Shown here: piece by piece, positions 11,216-22,905 of the stretch
Numbering within the stretch: the stretch's first letter is position 1
Layout: every line of letters starts with the position of its first letter
Source: Stenocarpella maydis
Taxonomy: Eukaryota > Ascomycota > Sordariomycetes > Diaporthales > Diaporthaceae
NCBI GenBank assembly: GCA_002270565.1
Contig: NQMI01000120.1
Location: forward strand, 1 to 64,000
DNA: 64,000 nt
Direction: 5' to 3'
The notes under the pieces: model-generated
Databases searched by the model: none
Told to the model about the DNA's origin: nothing
Seen by the model: only the letters and a program-made list of their open reading frames with translations
Translations under genes and position numbers: made by a program

Positions 11216-11599
11216 TATATAATCACGTGATTAGCTGCAGCCAATCAGATCACTTCATTTAACATCATCGCCCCACACCCCTTAGTATTTTTACAGCTGC
11301 AGCACCCAACACACTGCAACGCCCCCATCACCACCAACTTACAAACAACAACCCTCAATCAATGCTTCACTACAGCAATTAAATTCTCATCAGAATCAAT
11401 CATTTTTATATTAAAAAGAAGATCTAATCAATTAGATATCGAATTTTTAGCGTTATAGCAATAGCGCAGATACCTGATTATTCAGGTCTTAAGGCGCAGT
11501 AGCAAGCTAACTATGCCAACTAGAACACCAATATCACTGCTACAAATCATCATCAGCCAGCACTTTCCAACCCTCCTAACTACCTCAAACTTTTTCAGG

Positions 11600-13960
11600 G
11601 TAAATATAATACCTATAAGGACCTTAAGGCTAATTTAGATAAAGCTATAAAATCTGCTGAATTCCTTATGACTTTATAAAAAGCAGACGCTAAACATGCA
11701 GTATTAGTCTATAGCAGAGGTGCCCTGCAACCCTTAACTGCAACAACAAATAACGCCTCAATGATTAAAGCAGGCTGCAGGTAGCAAGCCCTCACCCATA
11801 CAACCCATGCAACGGCTAGCAAGTGGACCCTCATAATCCAGGAGGGTATGCATACTTATCACGGCCCTCAGGAGGTACCCAAAGCCCAGCAAGGCTGGGC
11901 AAAGCTATCATAAGACCATCACGACTTCCTTACCCGCACGGTTATAGACCCAGCCCTTATAAAGCCCGCAAGACTTATAGCAGCTCTACACCAAGAGTAC
12001 CCAAGTGTACTACTAGGGCCAAACACCATAAAGAACTAGCTTACAGACTTTTATAAGCAGTAGCAGGGCATCTATACACCTACCCAAGCAGCAATAGACT
12101 GGCTTAAAAAGGAGGGCTACTAGTATTATTAGGCTACTGATAAGGAGGGAAGTATTACGGGCATCTTCTGGTGTAAGAAGTAGCAGCTAGCGTGGGTTTA
12201 AGAGCCATACTTCACGCGCAATCTCTCACTTAACTATACCTATTCAACCAATAGCAAGAAGATGCCCTTCTTTCAAGGCACAGCAGTAACCCATATAAAG
12301 AAAATATTACTACTATTCCAAGGGGTTATTAATAATAAGAGAGAACCTAGCTTCTAATAACTTCTTAAGCAGCTTTACAGTCTTCTCTATAAGTGCTAAA
12401 TCAAGCCTCTAAGGCTCTTTATTACTAACTATAATAACGCTTTAATCAATGCCCTTAAGCACGAATTCCCTAGAGCATGCCATCAGCTATATATCTTCCA
12501 CATTAAGATAAACATTATCCTTAACATCAAGAAGAAGTAACATAAGCCGGGAGCTATAGGGCCAGCAATGAGAGGCCCTAAGGCACCAGTAACGGGAGGC
12601 CCAAAGGAAAATACCACAGAGGTCGCCAAGGCTAAAGATCTTAATAAAGAGGATAAGGATCTCACTTCCCTTATAGCGCTAGCAAGAGGGAAGGCTATAG
12701 TACCCTTACAAGTGCCTAATGAGGTACTATATACTCAAACAGCCCTCTTCAACCTCCTCAAGTTCATAGAGTACTTTATAGATTGCAAGATCCATAATAT
12801 AGCTTGGTAATAGCTTTAAGAGGTCTTCTCAGATCAAACAGCGATCATCCAGTACCTCAAGATATAGTATATCAATAAGGCTAAGGAGATTATTACTAAA
12901 TAGGCAGCCCATTAGATCTGCAAAACCCTCAACTTTAGCTTGCATACAACCTCCTCTACTAAGCAAATGCACTGGAAGCTAAAGGTATACCTAGGCTACA
13001 GAATAGGGAATCTTCTCTATCTAATGATAGCTAATTACAAGGCTATTAATAATACTGCTCATAGCCTCCATTAGGAGGAGGCAAAGCAGAAGATATCATC
13101 ACTCCAGAAGTTCAATAGTTAGAAGTAGCTTGGTTAGCTGCTACTACAGGTCTCGAGGGCGGCGCTGGAGATACTCATAATTAAGCGCCAGAAGGCGTTA
13201 AGGATGCTTCGAAAAGAAGCCCTATGGGGCTACTGTAGACCTTCTGACTATAGCTATACGGTCTATATACAATATAGTATAACCTATGCAAATCACATTA
13301 CTAATAAAGAGGAGGCTTTACTTCCTCTTGAGAAGAGCAACATATATGAAGACTACTACCTCAATTGTGACCTCTCCCTTGAGAACCCTCTCCTCAGCAT
13401 ATACTCACTAAAGAAGGTTACCGCCACAAAGGGCAGACCTCGTGAGAATGCACCATTTACAGCTAATAAAGAGGGTCTCTTTAAGAGCCATAGGAAGGCG
13501 GTAATGGGTAAAAAGACAACCTCCACTACAGCAAGCCTCAACAGCAGGACTGGCAATAAGACAAGGGCGATAACGGCTTCGGTATAACGTGTAAATTCAG
13601 CTTTCGAGTGGAATAACGATACCCTCCAGTCCCTAGATAAAGAGGACGCCCGTAGCAGCAATACCCAGCACGCTAGCATCCATTAGAAGCAGCAGCCAGT
13701 AGGAAGGGTTATAAAGAAGGCAAAGTAGCAGCCTTAGAAGCGAAGGGCGCCATCAGATATTACGAGAACCTCAGCAGCAGGCACACCCTCAAGCACAAGG
13801 TCAGAGGCTAAGCAGTAGCATACGGCAGCTATTAGAAGCATTAACCAATTGCTACAGGTAGATCTGACTGTTAAGGACCTCGTTAGCAATAATAACGACA
13901 ACAATAAGGTGGAGGAGGAGATTCAAGATGAGATTGTGGTCCATATAGACTAGATATATA
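11600..13960 (+). pseudogene. MULE/FAR1-type transposase, RIP-degraded
   Basis: One plus-strand frame can be followed for over 2 kb through many TAG/TAA codons. It shows, in order: a FAR1-like zinc-domain remnant ending in WTLIIQEGMHTYHG near 11820; ARLIAALHQEYPSVLLGPNT near 11970; SLNYTYSTNSKKMPFF near 12230, equivalent to the DCTYKTNRY-type segment of MULE transposases; ALINALKHEFPRACHQLYIF near 12440, the catalytic-core region with the typical His; TSSTKQMHWKLKVYLG near 12950; and a tail with KGRPRENAP near 13430. Stops sit where Gln is expected, the product of C-to-T change at CAG and CAA. The true start and end are unclear. The gene cannot make a full product. Confidence 0.8.
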
Positions 13961-14129
13961 GCAAAACACCATCGATTTGAGCGATTCCTACTATAGCAAG
14001 TGTAATGATAGTAGCATTGCCGAAGCAATGATGAGGACTACCGGTGATGGTAGCGGCTAAGGTTAAAATAATAGTTTACATACTAATTTCGCTAGTCTGT
14101 GTTATATGTGCACTGGGTCGGTATATATG

Positions 14130-14171
14130 TGGATGTACCATCCGTTTTTGTGGATGCGAATATCCGCGTTC
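14130..14171 (-). repeat. Right terminal inverted repeat of the MULE
   Basis: Reverse complement of the left terminus. It is followed directly by the duplicated target site at 14172-14179. Confidence 0.9.
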
Positions 14172-14179
14172 ATGGTTGA
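14172..14179. repeat. Right target-site duplication of the MULE (ATGGTTGA)
   Basis: Direct copy of 11166-11173. Confidence 0.85.
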
Positions 14180-15960
14180 AGGGTCTAGACCAGTCGGCCG
14201 GTTCCCTTTTTTTTATTGTCAGCATGCAACCTGCCGGAACTGGTGAGCTGACCAATGCGCCTTCTAACATGCCGTCATACTTCCTGGCCTGCTTCGGTGT
14301 TTAACCCCACACCTGCGGTGTTGTTGTATACACATACCTGCTACCTTCGTTTCGCGCGTGGTAAGAATGGTTCAGAGTCGATGCATATGTGACGGCTTCC
14401 ACCGGTCCCTTGACTGTAGCCTTTTCGTGGCTTGGCTTGTCCAGTCCATCTTTGCGTCTGTCCGCGCGTGACCTTTCCCAGTGCAGATGTGCTGTAGAAA
14501 ATTTCATGGGTTTTTTTTCTTGTTCTGGGGGTTGGGGGGGGNNNNNNNNNNNNNNNNNNNNNNGGCGGTGGTTGGGTCGGGGAGCTGGAGTTGGGGGTGA
14601 TGTTTTCTGGCTGGCGGTGTCCGATTGAGAGCAGCGTTCCGGAGCCGATCCGGGAGCCGCTTCGGGCGGGCATATGGGGGGCCGGATCCGGTACTCCGAG
14701 ACTGGAGGATCACTCTATGCTCAGTCAGACTGCATATGGACTCACATGATACATTTAGTCCTCAGTGGGTGAGCCCAGATGGTCGACACCAACGTGGTTC
14801 GGCAAGACAAGATGTCAATCTCATTATATTTATGATCCATGAAGAAATACAACCCCAACCGCGAATGTGACAAGTCTGTTCATGCGATCTTGAACTGACA
14901 GGATCCCGGTCTGCCTTATTGTCGCTGCTCGCCGGACCCAGTGTCGAAACAAGGGGCGCGGATTAATTAGACGTTTACCGGTACTCGATTGTATAATTAA
15001 GACAAGAAATTTTATCAAGGGTCAAAAGGTCTACAGGTGGCCTAAACGTTTCCGAAGGATGTTTATGATGAAGAAAATTGACACGAGAGTTGCCAACGGG
15101 AAAATAAAGGTGGTATGCGATACCGGTACCAATAGCCCACATGAAGACCGACATCGGGAATGGTGGATAGCAGATAGATGGAAGGCCGATGACCCTTGAT
15201 GTGGTTGTAAGCAGAGCCTCAAAGTGCGCTGAAGGAAAGAGCTGGGTTCGGGGACGCAAAAAGCTGGGGGCGTGAACGATTGCCCGAAAATAAGCAGAGC
15301 CGGAAATATGCGAACCACTGGTAAAATATGCGAACCGCTGCGAACCACCTGGTAATAGGCAACAGGTAGGCAGCAAGGCCCACAAGTGTCAACCTGACTT
15401 AATCCCGTCCAAGCACTTTGGGTCCGCTTACATGGATGATGGCCTTGGTAGTCAAGATACCTAGTAGACTGCCCGACAAGACTGAACACCCGCCGGAGTC
15501 GTGCTCGCTGATGTATTGACCGCCTTATTTCAGTACTTATACATATGTATTCATTAGCTAGTATGTGAAAACACCATATGGTCAGTATCGATGCTCCAGG
15601 AGGCCCAATTAGGTGCATGCGTCTTGGTTTCAGCTCACTGCAATGATGCTCATCACGTCCGGCAACACATCAAGACCGAGGGATCGTGTGGGGCTTTGTG
15701 AACACTTCCATGTTGGCACTCCTGGTTTACGAACCAGGATGTAGACCTGAAAAGGCGTTGAGAGATGTGTATAAAGCCTCGACTCCTCCCTCTTCTCCCG
15801 AGATGTCTCGACAAGTTGGCATCAAAGATATCGAGGTCAGCCAGTGCTTGCTTGTGACCTATTCCTCCCTCTGTATTAGAAAGTCTTCCTCAGAACCTTT
15901 GAGAACCTCCCCACGATCCCTTCAGAATACCATCACCCTCCTTTTCAAGGCTCCCCAGAT
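14180..15960. other. Intergenic DNA with an assembly gap
   Basis: ORFs on both strands, the longest being 195 codons on the minus strand at 15031-15618, lack recognisable domains or splice logic. The only clear object is the N run at 14542-14563. Confidence 0.4.
14542..14563. other. Assembly gap (22 N)
   Basis: Twenty-two Ns directly follow a G-run (GGTTGGGGGGGG), so contigs probably failed to join across a G-rich repeat. The true gap length may differ. Confidence 0.95.
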
Positions 15961-15968
15961 GAGTGCCC

Positions 15969-15977
15969 TATATAAAA
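15969..15977 (+). promoter_or_regulatory. TATA box of the small disordered-protein gene
   Basis: TATATAAAA lies 59 bp upstream of the ATG at 16036, a normal spacing for a fungal core promoter with a short leader. Confidence 0.5.
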
Positions 15978-16035
15978 CCCTTGTCCCCCACCCACAAATC
16001 ACATCGTATCGACCTACTATCCAACGTCCTCGAAA

Positions 16036-16416
16036 ATGTCCGGGTAAGTTCATAGGAGGGGTGACCACACCAGGTTGGCGGTTCTGACGACGAGATGCAG
16101 CCAGAACCAAAACCTCTCCGGGGACAGTGCCCACACGCAGGCCTTCCTCCAGGACACGACCCAGCAGGGGTCGACCTACGTCCCACCTGACAGAGAGGGC
16201 ACCCAACGCAGAGCCGAGAGGGTCGCGGCGGCGGTCTACGCCGTTGACCACCAGTTTGTCAACCCGCCCGCAGCACAGCAGCAGCAGGCCCAGGGCCACA
16301 CCATGACAGCCAGGTCCGGTCACGATACGGCTCAGACCCAGGGTTCTCGTTACAGCGGGACCGGCTCAGACCTGAATGGTGTCGGTCAGCAGTTCCATGG
16401 CTACGCTCATCACTGA
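16036..16416 (+). CDS. Small hydrophilic, Gln-rich disordered protein (about 107 aa)
   Basis: Two exons: 16036-16043 (ATGTCCGG only) and 16101-16416. The 57-bp intron has a GTAAGT donor, a CTGAC branch site near 16084 and a GCAG acceptor; the join keeps frame and gives MSGQNQNLSGDSAHTQAF and onward. The product has no signal peptide or membrane segment and is rich in Gln, Ser, Thr and Gly. It has an Arg/Ala-rich middle (RRAERVAAAVYAVDHQFV), a QQQQ run and a Gly/His-rich end (GQQFHGYAHH). I recognise no domain; such small soluble disordered proteins in moulds are often stress- or spore-associated, which is only a guess. The 8-nt first exon and the TATA box support a real gene. Confidence 0.65.
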
Positions 16417-17958
16417 AAGGTAGGTCATACATACCTCGCTGCCCTCCTGACCTGCCCTTTTACCTTGTTCCACTTTGAGGCGATGCCGGCTGACCTGGCT
16501 CATTGACAGCCCCGACCCTCTGTGAGCCAAAAGGCTCTAGTCATATATACCCGGGCTCGCAATGGTGGCCAAGTGGTCAGCAAACCCTGTGAGGCTGTGG
16601 TCTAGGCCCAACATCTTCTCGTCATAATCAACGCCACAGTATGCATGGACTCCCTTGCCCTTCTCGGCCGTCACCGGCGGCGAGTAACGGAGCTCGACGT
16701 GTTAGTGGTCGTGTCGTACTTCCCCATCGTTCCGTTTCTTGAGGGCCGACTTTTGTCTCCTCAATCCCCTACACACTTCAGCCTTTCCACCGCAGATGTC
16801 TCCTCAGTGATGTCTTTTCTTAACCTTCACAACTCATCAGTCGATCTTGTCTCAGTTCCTACCTCATCTCTGCCACCTTCGTATATATCTGTTGCCTCTG
16901 TCCCCTTTCCATGGCCATCCTATGTCGATTTGTTTCTGGCAGGAATTGCGCAGGTGATGGTATCCAATTACTTCAAGACATGCCAATGGCATGGGGCCGA
17001 GGGCTCCGTGTTGAAGGAGTCAATGGCCAGGGACGGTGGCTGGGGCGCGGTTCGCCACCCCCCACCCCCCAGCCCTGTTGACGACAGGGGCAGCATTCAT
17101 CCTCGCAAGCTCGCGCGCGCGGCGAGATAACAAACTGCAAGCCCAGTAGCAGGGGGGCAGCCGTTCGAGCATGGGTACACCCACTCGCTGCGTTGGGCTG
17201 GTAGGCCGAGAGGCTGTTGTGGGTGGGTAGTGAGCATTGTGTGAGGAGTACAATGGTGGTTGTTGGTAGAAAAGAAGTGGGCAAAAACGGCAAGTGATAG
17301 ATGAAGACAATTTGGTGAACGGGAAGTTGAATGTCGACTGGGCGGACAAGGGCCATGGCGGAGATGAATATCAAGTGTCAAGCAAGGGGGGGGGGGACGG
17401 AAGATGACCAGCTGAACACAATGCAAAATCAGTCTTACCACGGCCGTACTCGCTCAGATGACCTAGCCGTGTGAGCCATATATCACTCAGTCCCAGAAGA
17501 CCGCCCTCACTGCTTGCTGCATGCTCTCCGGTGTGGAACTCGATTGCCATCTCAAATTGCAATGCACAGCTGGTGGCAATGCCAATGTTTTGATGACCCC
17601 AATGCTACCGGAATCGGAGAGGTTCACTTCCATGGAAAACTCAGCGGACCATTGCGCCATGGCAGACCTGCCGATGTTGGTGACCATCTCGCACTGGAAA
17701 AAAAAAAAAAAAACGAGTTTGCCCAAGCAGAGAAACGGAGGTGGTGGGAAAGGCATTAGAATTATGCAATATAGACCAAATGGTCCCTCCAAACCCATCA
17801 AAAACCAGGGTAAGGGCCAACCCAGACATGTGTAATGTCCCACGAAAACGGCCCTCTCGCAATGCTCAAATAAGTGTTGAAGATATTATGTTCTCCTATC
17901 TTTCTGCTCACGATCGTGCCGCGCCTTAGTACCGGTCCAGACTTCATGGTCGCGTCGG
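16417..17958. other. Intergenic region between the small protein gene and DLT1
   Basis: The 161-codon plus-strand ORF at 16645-17130 and several minus-strand ORFs have no recognisable features. Homopolymers are present: G9 near 17387 and A15 near 17699. Nothing further can be supported. Confidence 0.4.
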
Positions 17959-19527
17959 CTACCGATCCAAATCGCCCCCAAGCGAGAGAACATATGGTAC
18001 CCCATCCCCCTCAGCCCGCTCAGCAAGCCGGATAATGACGGGTCCGCCGCTCCCGCTGGCGACAGATGACCGGCCGGAGCGTGAGCGCGCGATGGAGGCA
18101 ATGCTTGACGACGAGGCCGAGGCCGAGGCGGGGCCGGACGCCACGACGTAACCGCGTCCGAGGTGGTGGTACGGCCGTCTCGTCTGCGCGAAGCTGTTGG
18201 CGTCGCTGGAGAAGGATGAGGATGACGGCGAGGAGGGCGAGGCCGCCGTCTTTTGAGTCTTGGGCGTTGTCGGGGCCGTGCCGTATGTTGTCGCGGCGCC
18301 CCATGTCGTGCCCTGCGAGGACACACGCGCGGGTATCTGCGGCCTCGTCATCGTCCTTGGCTGCTGGTGGTAACTACCCTGGCCAGGCCTCCTGCGGATA
18401 TACGAACCACCGCTGCCGGCAGACTTCCCACTGCTGGTCGTCGTTGTGGTTGCACGCGACGCGCTGCTGCGCTGCCTGCGGAGGATGGAGCGTCGGCTGG
18501 CCCTGCTGCGTGGGGTGCTCGGGGGGCTGCGCCGGGGCGCGTCGTCGTCAATGTCGCTCTCCTCCTCCTCGGCGCCCGAGAACTCGCCGGCGTCGTCATC
18601 CAGCCCGAGGAGGACGGCCGGGTCGAGGGGCTGCATGGAGCGCAGCATCTCCGCGAAGAGGTGCATCAGCTCGCGGAAGCGGGCGTTCGAGATGGGCCGC
18701 GTCGAGTAGCGCGCGTATTCGTACGCGAACAGGAAGTCCGTCGTCGTGCGCGAGGGTGCCAGGACGCCCAGCTCGGCCAGCTGGGTGAGGTACTGCCGCA
18801 GGGCCAGGTTGTCAGGCCGCTGGAGGAGGCCGATCGCGTCGGGGTCCAGGGCGGGCGGGTCGGTCGGGTTCGGTTCGGGGGCAGGGGGCGCCAGGGTCAG
18901 GGCCTTGGCCTCGATGAGGTTCGGAAGCTCGGATATGACGGTGCTGTACTGCAGGTTCGGCAGGTCGAGCGAGTTAGGAGAGGACCACCCGTAGTGCTCG
19001 ATCTCGCCCCATACGGGTCCGTGTGGGGGCAGAGTAATGCCCATCTTGTCCTCTACAGTCGGCGCCTTCTTGAGCTTGAACACCCCCAGCGTGGACTCCC
19101 GACCCTTTCCACCAGCCTTGGCCTCCTCATCCCCCTCCTCCGGGTCCGTCATGGCAGTAGGCGGTCTCGCGGGGGCGACCCTCGGCTTCGACTCATAGGC
19201 AATGGCGGCACTCCGGCTCAGACCGGCGACGATCATCCTGCGCACGCTCTTCTTGACCTCGCCCCTGGCGATGGGGATCCATGGCTTGGGTATGTTGGCG
19301 AGGGCTGTACGATTGACATACAACCGTGCAAAGTAGAGCAGCACGACGAAGAGTAGGGTAACGGAAAGGCAGATGACGGTGGTGAGGACGTGAAAGCCTT
19401 GCCTGTTCTTCAGGGCGAGGCGCAAATTGTCTGCGGGCGTAACAAGGAGCAGCAGCAGGACGATCAGGGATAGGAAGGCGTAGAAGGAGTCGTAGATCAC
19501 GCGGAAGATGATGCGCAAGGCGGACAT
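17959..19527 (-). CDS. DLT1: Defect-at-low-temperature protein 1 family membrane protein (522 aa)
   Basis: A single-exon ORF from the ATG at 19527. The N-terminus MSALRIIFRVIYDSFYAFLS is followed by two membrane segments (about residues 12-30 and 45-67). Then comes the family signature RTALANIPKPWIPIARGEVK and KSVRRMIVAGLSRSAAIAYE, which I recognise from fungal Dlt1 proteins. The middle holds HYGWSSPNSLDLPNLQYSTV and a helical LRQYLTQLAELGVL segment. The last 200 residues are low-complexity Ser/Thr/Arg-rich and are expected to be disordered. Yeast Dlt1 is a membrane protein needed for growth at low temperature; its biochemical role is unknown. It is longer than the yeast protein because of the tail. 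No intron is visible. Confidence 0.9.
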   Translation of the reverse strand: MSALRIIFRVIYDSFYAFLSLIVLLLLLVTPADNLRLALKNRQGFHVLTTVICLSVTLLFVVLLYFARLYVNRTALANIPKPWIPIARGEVKKSVRRMIVAGLSRSAAIAYESKPRVAPARPPTAMTDPEEGDEEAKAGGKGRESTLGVFKLKKAPTVEDKMGITLPPHGPVWGEIEHYGWSSPNSLDLPNLQYSTVISELPNLIEAKALTLAPPAPEPNPTDPPALDPDAIGLLQRPDNLALRQYLTQLAELGVLAPSRTTTDFLFAYEYARYSTRPISNARFRELMHLFAEMLRSMQPLDPAVLLGLDDDAGEFSGAEEEESDIDDDAPRRSPPSTPRSRASRRSILRRQRSSASRATTTTTSSGKSAGSGGSYIRRRPGQGSYHQQPRTMTRPQIPARVSSQGTTWGAATTYGTAPTTPKTQKTAASPSSPSSSSFSSDANSFAQTRRPYHHLGRGYVVASGPASASASSSSIASIARSRSGRSSVASGSGGPVIIRLAERAEGDGVPYVLSLGGDLDR

Positions 19528-20634
19528 GATGATTGGGCCGTCAAGCCTGGAGTTCGGACGATGATGTCGCTATCACTGTGGGTATCGCGGTCTCAGTCGC
19601 GGCGGACAGCACTGTCGCTGCTATGCCTGTCACAGAATAGTACGATGGCCGGTGGATGCTGGAAGCAGTGGTGGCGGTATTATTATCTATTCGAGGAGTC
19701 CCTCGGCGGTTCTGGTTCGATGGCCAACTGCCGCGCAATCGAAGACCTCGAGAATGACGATGTCGATATCATGATGGAGGCTATGGCGAGCGGATGCCCA
19801 GGAGTCGGCTGTCTAGCATTGGGGACGAGCTAGAGATGACGGCGGCAGCGGGTGTGAGGGTTGGATGGGAGAGACATTTGAAGAGGAGGAGAGGAGGAAT
19901 GTAGGCTGATGAGATTAGGCCAAGTCCACAAGGCGAACAAGGCAAAGGAAGCCTGCATGCGAACCGGGACCCACAGCCAATTAAACGTGGAAAGTGCTTT
20001 GTACACTACGGATACCACCTCACGCTACCAGAGTCCCCTTTCCACCATCGGCACATGCACAGCCATTCAGATGCACCCTCAGAAATGCCACGCTCCACCT
20101 ATCCAAGCTCCCCAGACCCGGATTGAAGGTTGAGCATGCCGGTGCTCCGTTGTTCTCCGGTCAAAGCCGGTGATAGCTGGGGAGTTTGGAGCATCCACTC
20201 ATGCGCCATGACCCCTGACCATCCCGCACTGGCCTCTACTGTGTACTACAACGATTCGCTTCACCCGCGTCACGACTAGCTGTGTCCACCCGTAAAGTAT
20301 CACCGCAACTAATCAACTCTACGCAGAATTCAGTGCACACACTCACTTTGCACAGCTGCAGACAATCTCCCTCGGAACTTGTTTATATACCAAGGGTTAG
20401 ATGCATATTTTTGTCCAATCTTATGTGTAACATAGGAGCTGAAGCTCCTAAGCATATATGTATATATATTAGTGTTACAGAGCCGGGTGCTGTGCGTGTA
20501 AGGGCTATGTAAGTACGGACGTAAAGGAGTAAGTGTTCAATGTGTTGGCACTCTGGGTGCCTGGGTGTGTCTCTTCTAAACCTAAGTGTCTTGGGTATCC
20601 GAGTGTAGTTTGTTCTGGTGCGTAGGCATGAGTT
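19528..20634. other. 5' region of DLT1 and downstream spacer of NDC1
   Basis: No coding features. A TATATATGTATATATATT tract lies near 20455. The region should hold the DLT1 promoter. Confidence 0.45.
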
Positions 20635-20679
20635 TTATAGGTCTGGGTATTGTAGATTGTTGTGACTGGGAGTTAGGTA

Positions 20680-20783
20680 TTGGGTATAGGCTCTTGTGGG
20701 AGTAGGTGTTATGGGAGTGTGGGACTGAGCATCATGAGAGTAGGAATTGTAGCAGTAGGTGTTGTGGGAGTGGGTGTTGTGGA
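20680..20783 (+). repeat. Degenerate GTGGGAGTAGGTGTT minisatellite downstream of NDC1
   Basis: Six or more imperfect units such as TGTGGGAGTAGGTGTTATGG and GTTGTGGGAGTGGGTGTTG. The same family appears on the opposite strand at 23155-23330. Confidence 0.65.
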
Positions 20784-20909
20784 GCACTTCACAGGGAGTG
20801 TGATAAGTAGCTGATAAAACCAAGCATTGCTCTGTTTCTGTTTTAGTCTGAGCGGAAGGCTCGGGTATAATCGCACAGCCTCGATCTCCACGTCCCTTTC
20901 CTGCCACCA

Positions 20910-22905
20910 TCACCGAACCTGCCGCATTTCCGGCCCCGGCGCATCGCCCCTTGCCCCGTCAATTCTCGCAACACCTCCCTCCCTGGCAGGCAGACCTGCC
21001 GCCTCCCGGGCCTGCCTCATGTCCGCAAATGTCAGCCTGAGGTCCCTCGCATACGGACCGAAAGCTGCAACCAATTGCGCGAGCCCCTCTCTGAGCGTCT
21101 CAATGATCGCATCCACCTCCCTGCACTCCCTTGTCGCGTCGCGGTCTGTCCAGTGAAGGGGGAAATCCGCCCTGAATGCGTCCATCTTCGTCTTGACCGC
21201 AGTAAACGTCCGGATGATGGACGCGACGTCCCGCTGCACGTTTCCGTAGTTGTCCTCGGCCAGGCTGAGCACCGCCAGCCTCGTCAGTGCCGATATGGCG
21301 TTGATCGGCAGTGCTGGCTCTCCGCACGGCTCACCTAGGACCACAGCCGTGATTCTCTGAGAGAAACTTTGTTTGAATGGCCGGCCAAGTGGCGAGTCCA
21401 GGACCTGCCTGGTCCAGTATTGAAGTGGGTTGTCATTGGCATCCGCGCCCGTCGCCTGCCTGGCAATATCGTCCACATACACTTTGGCATGAGCTACCCC
21501 CTTCTGCACCAACGGGCTTAGCCGCGAAGGCTGACCTGGCGAAGACACAACGTGCTTGTTGACCATCTCGCCCAGCTCGGCTCTGAAGGTCTTTGTGGGC
21601 GTCTGGGTTACAGGCTGAGCGGTGGCTTCGGCCGGCGCGGCTGCTGCAGCGGCAGCGGCGTTATACCCGTCGATCCTTGACTCGATGTCTTTTACCGACT
21701 GGAGACACAATGCGTATACTTGTGACCACATCGGGCCATCCTTCCGGTCGATGTCCTGGTAGATGGCCTGGCGCCGCGGTTGGAAGTCCCTGGCGATGAT
21801 GGCGAGCTCCCACGTTGCGAAACACTTGCGCAAGTCAGCGATGAGCGGACCGGTGCGAAATGGGGCAGACTAACCTTGATAGGCAGCTTCTGGCTCTTCA
21901 AGCCATTCAGAAGGCTTCCGTTCGGATCCCTCGACTCCGCCGTGAGCGGATTTCCGTTCTTCAGTGGTGGCCTGACCATGAACATGGAGAACATCCTGTT
22001 ACCCGCCAGCCACAAGAACAAGACTATAAAGCTTGCGCCTGAACACTTGACCCATAGTGGAAAACTTATACCGCCATACGTTGCCGGGGCCAAGTTCGTC
22101 TTGGGCATCGTGTAGAACGGACGGAAGAACACCAGGGCCACCCGCCAGGCTAAGCTCCGCAGGACAGCATGGTAGAAGACGATGTTGAAGATGAGCACCG
22201 CCAGGGTCTGGATGAGAGCGCGGTGGGCCAGGAGGGGAACCTCGCTCATCAGCCGTGTGGACCAGGGCTGGGCTGGCTCTACGGCGGGCGCATCGTCGGC
22301 CCTCAGCTTTGCTGCGCCGAGGCGCAAGCGGTCATCGTCGCGGATTATGTGTAGTCCGCCGTGGACGATTCCCAGCACCAGGAAGTGCACCGTGAAGAAG
22401 ATGGGCTTCTCATTCAACCGTACCCTGCCGCCAACACCGGGTTGGATCGACACCCAGGCCAGATCCTCCGTGGCTGACCACAGATAGATCTGGCTGAAGA
22501 GCCACGATGATAGCGTGTACGAGACGACCGCCTCGAGGGTCTGGGGTGTGATGGCGTACTTTAGGAAGGTCTGGAAGCCGGAGTTGGAGGTTCGGAGGCC
22601 GACATGGTATTGCGCGATTCGGAGGACGAGGATAGCGAGGCCACAGAGGAAGATGAAGAAGGCCCGGATTCCGGTTGGGCCTACGGGGAATATGGCCCAG
22701 AAGGCTGCAGGACGTGTAGATTGTCAGCAAAGTGGCTCAATGGCAATACAGGACCAAAGATTCAAGACTGACGGGAGTCCCAGCTGGCGAGGACGATAGC
22801 GTCGACAAAGGCGATGGCCAGGAGGATGGTGGCGGTGCTCGTGAAGCGTCGGTGCAGCGCAGGCTGGAGAAAGTCCTTATACGGAGCCCGCCTGACTGTA
22901 GCCAT
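20910..22905 (-). CDS. NDC1: Nucleoporin NDC1 (nuclear pore / spindle pole body membrane protein, about 624 aa)
   Basis: Three exons: 22905-22773, 22704-21875, 21824-20910. Introns use GTCAGT...GCAG and GTTAGT...GCAAG, and all phases agree. The N-terminal MATVRRAPYKDFLQPALHRR motif and six hydrophobic segments in the first half (for example FTSTATILLAIAFVDAIVLA, FFIFLCGLAILVLRI, FTVHFLVLGIVHGG, LIQTLAVLIFNIVFYHAVL) fit Ndc1 topology. The cytosolic half begins CFATWELAIIARDF and is helical, with an Ala-rich spacer (AAAAAAAAP). Ndc1 anchors nuclear pore complexes and, in fungi, the spindle pole body in the nuclear envelope. Length is normal. Minisatellites of one family flank both ends of the gene. 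Confidence 0.88.

Larger units (their letters stand above)
11174..14171 (+). mobile_element. Complete but inactive Mutator-like (MULE) DNA transposon, 2998 bp
   Basis: Terminal inverted repeats of at least 42 bp (11174-11215 and 14130-14171) match with one A/G difference. They begin GAACGCRGATATTCGCATCC and include ACAAAAACGGATGGTACATC. They are bounded by an 8-bp direct duplication ATGGTTGA. The interior is A/T-rich and carries a decayed FAR1/MULE-type transposase on the plus strand. Ends and duplication show the element boundaries directly; the family call rests on the transposase. Inside, stops fall where CAG or CAA codons are expected, as RIP would cause. It is probably immobile unless a trans-acting transposase exists elsewhere. 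Confidence 0.88.

Noticed and set aside
15031..15618. 195-codon minus-strand ORF
   Set aside because: No domain, no splice or promoter support, and unlike neighbouring genes in residue use.
16645..17130. 161-codon plus-strand ORF
   Set aside because: Starts with ATG but has no recognisable feature; its C-terminal Pro-rich part comes from a C-run.
18253..19356. 367-codon plus-strand ORF
   Set aside because: Antisense to DLT1, which has the recognisable protein sequence.
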